Below, piece after piece: positions 1 to 5,155 of a DNA stretch of 5,155 nucleotides. The notes below the pieces were generated by a model. The model was not told the origin of the DNA, ran no database searches, and was given only the letters and a program-made list of their open reading frames with translations. The translations under genes were made by a program, and so were the position numbers. This DNA is from JAAERC01 sp032123495 (GTDB lineage Bacteria; Zixibacteria; MSB-5A5; GN15; PGXB01). The DNA lies in NCBI GenBank assembly GCA_032123495.1, contig JAQBFG010000317.1, positions 1 through 5,155 on the forward strand, in the 5' to 3' direction. How positions within the stretch are numbered: the first letter of the stretch is position 1; each line of letters opens with the position of its first letter.

Positions 1-1324
1 CCGACATACTTGTCCCGGAGGCAAGAAAATATAAATCATCTATAATATGAACTCCACCTTCACGGTTGGAGGCGTACATATCAGTATTATCGGCCCGCAG
101 CGACAAAATAGTTTGTCCCGGTGCACAAAAATCAAGATGGCTGCCATAGGTCGAAAATGATGTCACATGATCTTTATCGTCGGTTGCACCAACGGCAATA
201 ACCAGATCATTCGTCGCTGGATAGTTGTACTGCTCGGTTCCATCATTTCCGGATGAAGCGCATAACACTACACCTTTTGAATTGGCGTAAGCAAGAGCAT
301 CGCTGACCAGATCGCTTTGTGTGTATAACCCAAAACTCATACTGATAACATCAGCGCCGTTGTCGGCGGCATAAATAATTGCCTGAGCAATGATTGATAC
401 AAACGGTAACGGGTCAATATTGAGAGCCATTATTTTACAATTGGGGGCGATTCCGGCGATTCCGATGCTGTTGTTTGATAATGCCGCAACGATCCCGGCA
501 CAGTGAGTGCCATGCCCATAGTTATCGGTTGGATCATTATTCCCGACCCCGATATTAATTAAATCGCCGCCAAAATTCCAACCGTTAATATCATCGATAA
601 AACCGTTAAAATCATTGTCAAAACCGTCATCGGCAATTTCGTTAGGATTAACCCAAATATTGTCGGCCAGATCGGGATGATCCAGATCAACGCCAGTGTC
701 AATAATTGCTACCACTGCCGTCGATGTCTTATCAGGTTGGTTCTGAAAAGCCTCATCGGCGTCGATATCGGCATCATTCGTCCCGGAGGTCAGGATCAGC
801 TCATCATTATTAGCTCCATACACACTCTTAACATGATAATGCTCCTGACCGGTATTATTCAAACCCCATTGATGCGAGTAAAGAGCATCGTTGGGTGATT
901 CATGATATTCAGCGATCTGATCGATCTCAGCATACAAAATGCCGGGAATATTTCTATATTCAGAGAGAACCTCTTCAATATTTTGCGCCGATGTTGTCTC
1001 GACAATGTATATATCCGCAAACCGATTTTTCCCAGAATCTATTTTTTTCTTATCGATCAGAGGACGTATTTGTTTTATCTGATATTTTGTATTTATATTA
1101 TCAAGTCCAGCCAAACCGGTCACAGTCCCGTTTAATTTCCCCGCCCGAATTATCTCCGATATGTTTTTTTTGAATTTAACAATAATTCTTGTCGGCAAAT
1201 TATCTTTGAAATTCCTGTCTTGATTGCTTCCATAGATTGCAAAACTGCTATTACTTAATAGGAAAAATGCCAAAAATGACAGGATTATTGATGATAAATT
1301 TATAATGTACTTACACTTAACCAT
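1..1324 (-). CDS. Secreted subtilisin-family (S8) serine protease, 3' end cut by window edge
   Basis: This is a secreted endopeptidase of the subtilase family; 441 residues are visible and the frame runs off the left edge. Residues 1-29 form a Sec signal peptide: a Lys-containing N-terminus, a hydrophobic core, and likely cleavage after SSFA. Residues about 43-140 look like an inhibitory prodomain (LPTRIIVKFK near the start, GILYAEIDQ near the end), followed by the mature-domain opener HQWGLNNTGQ (151-160). The whole catalytic set is present: Asp209 in IIDTGVD, His271 in GHGTHCAG, oxyanion Asn360 in SSGND and Ser439 in SGTSMS, three codons from the edge. The Asp-His distance of 62 is longer than in classical subtilisin because of an acidic insert (residues 232-245, DDGFDNDFNGFIDD), typical of a Ca-binding loop in this branch. 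The ATG at 1324 is chosen because a strong Shine-Dalgarno site precedes it. The remaining catalytic domain and any C-terminal cell-surface or sorting domain lie outside the window. Protease activity is a confident inference; the substrate is unknown. Confidence 0.95.
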   Translation of the reverse strand, partial: MVKCKYIINLSSIILSFLAFFLLSNSSFAIYGSNQDRNFKDNLPTRIIVKFKKNISEIIRAGKLNGTVTGLAGLDNINTKYQIKQIRPLIDKKKIDSGKNRFADIYIVETTSAQNIEEVLSEYRNIPGILYAEIDQIAEYHESPNDALYSHQWGLNNTGQEHYHVKSVYGANNDELILTSGTNDADIDADEAFQNQPDKTSTAVVAIIDTGVDLDHPDLADNIWVNPNEIADDGFDNDFNGFIDDINGWNFGGDLINIGVGNNDPTDNYGHGTHCAGIVAALSNNSIGIAGIAPNCKIMALNIDPLPFVSIIAQAIIYAADNGADVISMSFGLYTQSDLVSDALAYANSKGVVLCASSGNDGTEQYNYPATNDLVIAVGATDDKDHVTSFSTYGSHLDFCAPGQTILSLRADNTDMYASNREGGVHIIDDLYFLASGTSMS

Positions 1325-1326
1325 TT

Positions 1327-1333
1327 TCACCTC
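1327..1333 (-). promoter_or_regulatory. Shine-Dalgarno site of the S8 protease gene
   Basis: On the minus strand this reads GAGGTGA, seven bases fully complementary to the usual 3' end of 16S rRNA. Five bases separate its GAGG core from the ATG at 1324. It fixes the start codon of the protease and places the signal peptide exactly at the N-terminus. Confidence 0.85.
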
Positions 1334-1388
1334 ATCTGCAGGTTATTGGCGGTTTATAGGATAATACGGATTTGGACCGTGGATGTTT

Positions 1389-1416
1389 AATATCATCTAT
1401 AATTTACAATAATATT
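1389..1416. repeat. Imperfect AT-rich dyad in the divergent promoter region
   Basis: AATATCAT (1389-1396) faces ATAATATT (1409-1416); the arms pair at 7 of 8 positions around a 12-bp centre. The dyad covers the candidate -10 of the leftward protease gene, where a dimeric repressor could sit. In DNA this AT-rich such a dyad can easily arise by chance, so an operator role is only a suggestion. Confidence 0.2.
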
Positions 1417-1428
1417 CAGATTTGACAA
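1401..1428 (-). promoter_or_regulatory. Weak sigma70-like promoter candidate for the S8 protease gene
   Basis: On the minus strand a -35-like TTGTCA (1428-1423, 5 of 6 to consensus) is followed after 16 bp by TAAATT (1406-1401, 4 of 6). Transcription would begin near 1394, giving a leader of about 70 nt. The -35 overlaps a perfect plus-strand TTGACA at 1422-1427, for which I find no good -10 at 16-18 bp. It is weaker than the rightward candidate and could be wrong. Confidence 0.25.
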
Positions 1429-1441
1429 GCGGTTTTATTTC

Positions 1442-1469
1442 ATGACACATAACAAAGGAGCAATATAAT
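1442..1469 (+). promoter_or_regulatory. Sigma70-like promoter candidate for the M1 peptidase gene
   Basis: ATGACA (1442-1447, 5 of 6 to TTGACA), a 16-bp spacer and a perfect TATAAT (1464-1469) form a good housekeeping-type promoter. Transcription would begin near 1476, about 70 nt before the TTG start at 1546. This supports the 1546 start, because the upstream AAAGGAG at 1454-1460 would then lie outside the transcript. If the host uses a Bacteroidetes-type sigma factor with a different -10 (TAnnTTTG), this match would be accidental. Confidence 0.45.
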
Positions 1470-1490
1470 TATCTTCTTATTGCTTTTTGC

Positions 1491-1510
1491 ATATTTTCAA
1501 ATTAAAATAT
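1491..1510 (+). repeat. AT-only inverted repeat in the M1 gene leader
   Basis: ATATTTT (1491-1497) and AAAATAT (1504-1510) are perfect inverted copies around the 6-nt loop CAAATT. If the predicted transcript is right, this forms a weak 7-bp stem in the 5' leader, 23 nt upstream of the Shine-Dalgarno site. No T-run follows it, so it is not a terminator. It could be a small mRNA-stability structure or a chance feature of AT-rich DNA. Confidence 0.3.
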
Positions 1511-1533
1511 TATCATATAACATCACAAAGTCC

Positions 1534-1540
1534 GGGAGGT
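1534..1540 (+). promoter_or_regulatory. Shine-Dalgarno site that decides the TTG start of the M1 gene
   Basis: GGGAGGT is a strong ribosome binding site, five bases before the TTG at 1546-1548. A reading frame that is open further upstream would permit a TTG start at 1480, but that codon has no ribosome binding site at a useful distance. The nearest (AAAGGAG, 1454-1460) is 19 nt away. Starting at 1546 also gives a clean signal peptide. Confidence 0.85.
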
Positions 1541-1545
1541 TCAAA

Positions 1546-3873
1546 TTGGCTATTCGCTTTTCTCTTTTATTCCCAATACTGTTCGCTTTAATAATTTTAT
1601 CTATTTCTGATGCTGAATCAAAAGAAGATTCTGCTATAGGCAACTCAACGATTTATACATCTTTGTACAATGATCTGATGAATATGTCTCCAGACAGTTC
1701 GGTAGTTGCCGTGGTCAATAATCTTACAATAAAGCGCGATGTTGGTGAATTTATATTGCAGGAAGGTACGATTAGCTTTTGTAATCCAATTAATGGTAGA
1801 ATCTGCGCAGCTGTGTTTGACGGAAGCGGTATTTTTGCATTTACGCCTCCGCTTGAAATTGAACGATTACAGCTTAAACGGTTTTATGAGACTGACTCAC
1901 TTTACCGCAAATTTACTCATCTGTTTATTATGTTTGGTGATGAGACGGAATTTGAATTGAGGAAAAATCTTCCATTTTCATCAGGTTCAATTTCCAAAAA
2001 GACAAAATCAACTATAACAAATTCATTGAAATTTATGGGCAATAAGAAAACAAAAAGTTTTAATTATGAAATCGTCAAGACTTTTCTCGATAATCAAAAA
2101 AATAAACTTTTTTACGCCCATATCCAATGTGATAAGGATAAACCTCTGTTTTTTGGAATAAATCCTTATAAAAGTACGAATGAAAAGGTCTATCTGAAAA
2201 AGGAAGCTCATGTAAAATTCAGAGATTGGCGGGAAGTTGTTTGCCAATTCCCGGCCCAAAATTACAAAACAAACTTGAATGGCTCAAATTCTAATAAAAG
2301 TTATTACATAAATAAATATGTTATGGATTGTACTTTTGAGAATAATCTTGATTTTTCTGCAAAGGCAACCATTCATCTCAGATCAGGTCTCGAAAATCAG
2401 CATTGGTTATTTCTTAATTTATATAGTGATCTTGAAGTTGATTCCGTGTTTTGGCACGATTACTCACCTTTGGAATATTTTCGGGGAAAAGAGAGTTCAA
2501 GATTATGGGTATATTTCCCGGATGCTTTGGGCATGGATATCTGTGATTCCATAACCTTGTTTTATCATGGAAGACCGGTGGATCGAACCACCAATTGGTT
2601 TTATATTGAATCATCAACAGCCTGGTATCCAAGAAATACAAGTTCAAGGCAATTATCAAATTTTGATCTGACATTCCATGTCCCTGATAAATATGTTTTC
2701 GTCAGCGTAGGAGATAAAATCGAAGAAGAAAAAAATGGCAAGATCATATCAACTCGATGGGTTTCGCCAGGGCCTGTTAGAAACAGCTCTTTTAATATTG
2801 GTTTTTTTGAAGAATACGAGGTAGAAGATGATCGTGTCCCTCCGGTAACGGTTCTTATATCCGAAATGAGTAAACGGCCTGGAACCCATACCGGTAAAGC
2901 TATGGAGAAACAAGTTGGCGATGATGTGGCAAACAGCATAGCATTTTTTCAATACTTATTTGATGATTGCCCTTTTGAAAGATTTTATGCAACTGAAATA
3001 TCCTATTCTCATGGTGAAGCCTTTCCCGGCTTGATTCATTTAGACAAAGGTACTTTTCAGCATATAAATTATGAGGGTTATAATCAAATGTTTCGAGCCC
3101 ATGAGGTCGCCCACCAATGGTGGGGAGTAAGTGTCGATTTTAAAACATATCATGATTTTTGGATGGCCGAGGCAATCTCAGAGTATTGTGGTCTTTGGTA
3201 TTTACAGTGGGTCAAAAAAGATAATAATAAGTTTTTTGCCAGACTAAAGGATTATCACTGGCATATTATGGATGAGTACAATAGAAAATATTATTCCGAC
3301 AAATATGCAGGACCTATATATCTGGGGTACAGGACTTCCAGTAGCGATCGACCCGATGGTTATGGTACCATAGTTTATTTAAAGGGTGCCTATGTTATAC
3401 ATATGTTAAGAAATATGTTGGTTGATTTGAAGACTATGAATGAAGATCGGTTTTTGGGATTGATGCGTCAATTTTATAATGACTTTAAAGGAAAAGCAGC
3501 CACTACTCAGGATTTTCAAAATTTAGTTAGTCAGTATGCTGGCGAAGACATGGCGTGGTTTTTTGATCAGTGGATCTATGGAGTTGACATACCAACTTAT
3601 AAATTTTCATATAAAACCGAAGAGAATGATGATGGCAAATTTATTGTAACCTGTCGTGTTAAGCAATTGAATGTCCCGGATGAATTCAAAATGTATGTTC
3701 CGATACTTATTGATTTTGGAAATGATCAGAAAGCTCGGGTCAGATATTTAATAGAGGGACCGCTAACCGAATTTCAATTACCACTATTGCCTCTACAACC
3801 AAAAAAAATTATTTTCAATGATCTCGAATCTGTTTTATGTGAAGTAAAAACTGAAAAATGGAAAGATAAATAA
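1546..3873 (+). CDS. Secreted M1-family zinc metallopeptidase with extra N-terminal domain
   Basis: This is a gluzincin peptidase of family M1 (aminopeptidase N-like), 775 aa from the TTG start, predicted to be exported. Residues 1-23 form a signal peptide with likely cleavage after SDA. Residues 24 to about 255 form an accessory region containing NPINGRICAAVFDGSG (80-95), a pattern I recall from the N-terminus of other large bacterial M1-like proteins. An M1 N-terminal beta domain follows (about 258-435), then the thermolysin-like catalytic domain (about 455-680) and a short beta-type C-terminal domain. The zinc site is complete: HEVAH (519-523, catalytic Glu520) and, 18 residues on, Glu542 in AEAISEY. 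Tyr611 in VYLKGA fits the transition-state tyrosine. WFFDQWIYG (671-679) is a typical late M1 motif. The usual GxMEN exopeptidase motif is replaced by HGEAFPGL (489-496), so strict aminopeptidase activity is uncertain. The gene is transcribed away from the S8 protease and stops 5 bp before the stop of the converging gene. Confidence 0.93.
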   Translation: MAIRFSLLFPILFALIILSISDAESKEDSAIGNSTIYTSLYNDLMNMSPDSSVVAVVNNLTIKRDVGEFILQEGTISFCNPINGRICAAVFDGSGIFAFTPPLEIERLQLKRFYETDSLYRKFTHLFIMFGDETEFELRKNLPFSSGSISKKTKSTITNSLKFMGNKKTKSFNYEIVKTFLDNQKNKLFYAHIQCDKDKPLFFGINPYKSTNEKVYLKKEAHVKFRDWREVVCQFPAQNYKTNLNGSNSNKSYYINKYVMDCTFENNLDFSAKATIHLRSGLENQHWLFLNLYSDLEVDSVFWHDYSPLEYFRGKESSRLWVYFPDALGMDICDSITLFYHGRPVDRTTNWFYIESSTAWYPRNTSSRQLSNFDLTFHVPDKYVFVSVGDKIEEEKNGKIISTRWVSPGPVRNSSFNIGFFEEYEVEDDRVPPVTVLISEMSKRPGTHTGKAMEKQVGDDVANSIAFFQYLFDDCPFERFYATEISYSHGEAFPGLIHLDKGTFQHINYEGYNQMFRAHEVAHQWWGVSVDFKTYHDFWMAEAISEYCGLWYLQWVKKDNNKFFARLKDYHWHIMDEYNRKYYSDKYAGPIYLGYRTSSSDRPDGYGTIVYLKGAYVIHMLRNMLVDLKTMNEDRFLGLMRQFYNDFKGKAATTQDFQNLVSQYAGEDMAWFFDQWIYGVDIPTYKFSYKTEENDDGKFIVTCRVKQLNVPDEFKMYVPILIDFGNDQKARVRYLIEGPLTEFQLPLLPLQPKKIIFNDLESVLCEVKTEKWKDK

Positions 3874-3878
3874 GAGTC
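3874..3878. other. Five-base gap between two converging stop codons
   Basis: The M1 gene stops with TAA at 3871-3873, and the opposing sulfatase-like gene stops with TAG read from 3881 to 3879. Only GAGTC separates them, leaving no room for a normal intrinsic terminator. The nearest inverted repeat (AGATA 3864-3868 with TATCT 3880-3884) is a 5-bp AT-rich stem without a T-run on either strand. Transcripts probably run into the opposing gene. Confidence 0.7.
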
Positions 3879-5155
3879 CTATCTGAACATAATCTTCGGC
3901 TGTACATCCTGATTCATTAATTCGGTGACATCAATAAAATTATACGGTGCGCTCCATTTGGTATAATAACTTATATCTTCAAGTTGCTCAAATTCTGTCC
4001 CAAAATAATGATTAAAGATTGTTCTAAATGAATTTACCGGAGTGATACTATCATATATTATGGTACTATCACCGTCAGGAAGATAATAAGCATTAAATAT
4101 GGAAAGTCTTTCGCTGGTATAGGTATCCTTGAGACTTTCCCAGTCAAGCAACGAGCCGGGGCCATGATCACTCTGAAGAATAATAACCGGTTTCCGACCC
4201 GGCCGCGACAATAGAGTACTAATTAATTTTTTAACCTGATTGTTTATAAATTGAATCTGTCCGTTATACATTTTAATATATTCGAATCGAGTGGCGTCTT
4301 CCACACCCATAAAATGGCTGCCGTCATGATACCCAAACTCCCGGTTATAATTGATCTCCTCACCATTTGGTCCATATACAAACGGCGGATGCGGCGATAC
4401 AATCGGAGCTATTACTATCCGGGGTGATTCAATTTCCGGTAGATCGATCAGTTTCTCAAAGGCAAATTTAACAGTATTACGTTGAAAACTGAACTGATTA
4501 AACAGCGGGAATTTCCGCAAGAATCTTGGAATAGGCGTATAATTTATTAGAGCATTTTCAAATTCATCCAGCGATAATCCGGGTGAAAAATAATAGTCGG
4601 CATTTCTTAATTCCGTGCCAGAATATCCACTTGCAATCGCCATAATTTTGTAATTATACTGTTTGAGAAAATCAAAAACATAGTTGTGACGTACCATATC
4701 CATCAGCAGCTTACGATTTGTAGCTTCAATACCTATATCTTCAGCTAATTCATCAAGATAAATCATATTAAAGGTTGATGTCAACGAAAGCAGCGTCTGG
4801 CAATAATTAGACCGACTATGCTCAGCAATATAAAATCCTTTTTCTTTCAGAAAATTGCGGAATTCGGAATTGTCATACCGGTAAATCTGACGCAGTATAT
4901 CGGCCCGGGCATAACCATCCAGCATTATAAAATATATATCCGGCAGTTCTTGTTCGGTTTTTTCATCAAGCAGTGGTTTCACCAATTCCGGCTTGAATTT
5001 GTTGATATCGATGTCGGCGCTTCCGGAAAATTTAGAGATAGTTATATTGGATAAAGCAACTATAACCAGTCCAATTGAAAAAATAGTTGCGGCATTAGTA
5101 ATTTTAGAAATATCCTTTCGAGACCTAAGCAGATAATAAATGCCAATTAAATAAG
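3879..5155 (-). CDS. Membrane-anchored sulfatase / alkaline phosphatase superfamily enzyme, N-terminus cut by window edge
   Basis: 424 residues are visible and the C-terminus is complete; the frame stays open through the right edge, so the start is outside. The first codons encode the end of one membrane segment (YLIGIYYLL), a positive loop (RSRK, 5126-5115) and a second membrane segment (about 5102-5037). The charges suggest the loop is cytoplasmic and the following domain periplasmic. That domain has superfamily landmarks in order: IMLDGYARAD with metal-binding Asp at 4919-4917; SNYCQTLLSL, whose Thr (4796-4794) is the likely nucleophile by analogy with lipoteichoic acid synthase-type enzymes; SPHPPF with His at 4391-4389; and QSDHGPG with Asp-His at 4169-4164. 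Family members hydrolyse or transfer sulfate, phosphate or phosphoglycol groups, so an envelope-glycan or lipid-modifying role is plausible, but the substrate cannot be read from the sequence. There is no Cys/Ser-x-Pro-x-Arg formylglycine signature at the nucleophile, which argues against a classical sulfatase. An internal TTG at 4985 is not the true start, because it would discard the membrane anchor. Confidence 0.8.
   Translation of the reverse strand, partial: YLIGIYYLLRSRKDISKITNAATIFSIGLVIVALSNITISKFSGSADIDINKFKPELVKPLLDEKTEQELPDIYFIMLDGYARADILRQIYRYDNSEFRNFLKEKGFYIAEHSRSNYCQTLLSLTSTFNMIYLDELAEDIGIEATNRKLLMDMVRHNYVFDFLKQYNYKIMAIASGYSGTELRNADYYFSPGLSLDEFENALINYTPIPRFLRKFPLFNQFSFQRNTVKFAFEKLIDLPEIESPRIVIAPIVSPHPPFVYGPNGEEINYNREFGYHDGSHFMGVEDATRFEYIKMYNGQIQFINNQVKKLISTLLSRPGRKPVIILQSDHGPGSLLDWESLKDTYTSERLSIFNAYYLPDGDSTIIYDSITPVNSFRTIFNHYFGTEFEQLEDISYYTKWSAPYNFIDVTELMNQDVQPKIMFR

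Noticed and set aside
919..926. Perfect palindrome GATCGATC
   Set aside because: It lies inside the codons for Glu-Ile-Asp-Gln-Ile of the protease prodomain and is explained by coding; 8-bp palindromes are expected by chance.
677..1173. Plus-strand open frames of 73-92 codons opposite the S8 protease
   Set aside because: They lie antisense to a coding region with a full catalytic triad, have no recognisable domains or good ribosome binding sites, and overlap each other in different frames.
1366..1380. Small inverted repeat ACGG / CCGT in the leader of the S8 gene
   Set aside because: The arms are only 4 bp with a 7-nt loop and do not extend; too weak to call an operator or hairpin.
1422..1427. 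Perfect plus-strand TTGACA as a -35 for the M1 gene
   Set aside because: Spacings of 16-18 bp give no recognisable -10 (ACACAT at 17 bp); the TATAAT at 1464 is 36 bp away and pairs better with ATGACA at 1442.
1442..1468. Short ATG-started leader peptide frame of 8 codons upstream of the M1 gene
   Set aside because: It overlaps the promoter candidate, has no ribosome binding site and would not be transcribed if the start near 1476 is right.
2023..2952. Several minus-strand and other-frame open frames of 67-112 codons inside the M1 gene
   Set aside because: They are shadows of a well-supported M1 coding frame; their translations show no family motif and no ribosome binding site support.
3864..3884. 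AGATA / TATCT inverted repeat at the convergent junction as a bidirectional terminator
   Set aside because: The stem is 5 bp and AT-rich with an 11-nt loop and no T-run on either strand.
4818..5054. Plus-strand 78-codon open frame opposite the sulfatase-like gene
   Set aside because: It is antisense to the membrane segment and the metal-binding motif of a real gene and shows no protein-like features of its own.

Overview
The window holds three protein-coding genes and one short regulatory region, and nothing else that I can support. No RNA gene, mobile element or CRISPR array was seen. The source looks like an uncultured Gram-negative-type bacterium with a low to moderate GC genome. Both genes whose starts are visible have strong Shine-Dalgarno sequences complementary to the end of 16S rRNA, one start codon is TTG, and the proteins are secreted or membrane-anchored. 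The protease styles recall deep lineages around the FCB group (for example Zixibacteria-like genomes). That placement is inference from family resemblance only.

Layout. At 1-1324 (minus) lies the 5' part of a secreted subtilisin-family (S8) serine protease. It has a signal peptide, a prodomain and the complete Asp/His/Ser triad, but its 3' end is cut off by the left edge. At 1325-1545 a 221-bp divergent intergenic region holds two Shine-Dalgarno sites, a good sigma70-like promoter candidate for the rightward gene, a weaker one for the leftward gene, and two small AT-rich dyads. At 1546-3873 (plus) lies a complete, secreted M1-family zinc metallopeptidase of 775 aa with a TTG start. It carries about 230 extra N-terminal residues and an unusual replacement of the usual GAMEN exopeptidase motif. 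At 3879-5155 (minus) lies a membrane-anchored enzyme of the sulfatase / alkaline phosphatase superfamily. It converges on the M1 gene with only 5 bp between the stop codons and is cut at its N-terminus by the right edge.

How they may work together. The two proteases are divergently transcribed from one short region and both carry export signals, so they could be co-regulated enzymes that break down extracellular or periplasmic protein: an endopeptidase plus a peptidase that trims the products. This is inference. The sulfatase-superfamily protein is probably an envelope enzyme belonging to a different transcription unit. I found no convincing sign of a previously undescribed system. The points most worth a second look are the altered GAMEN region of the M1 protein, its N-terminal accessory domain, and the unknown substrate of the sulfatase-like protein.
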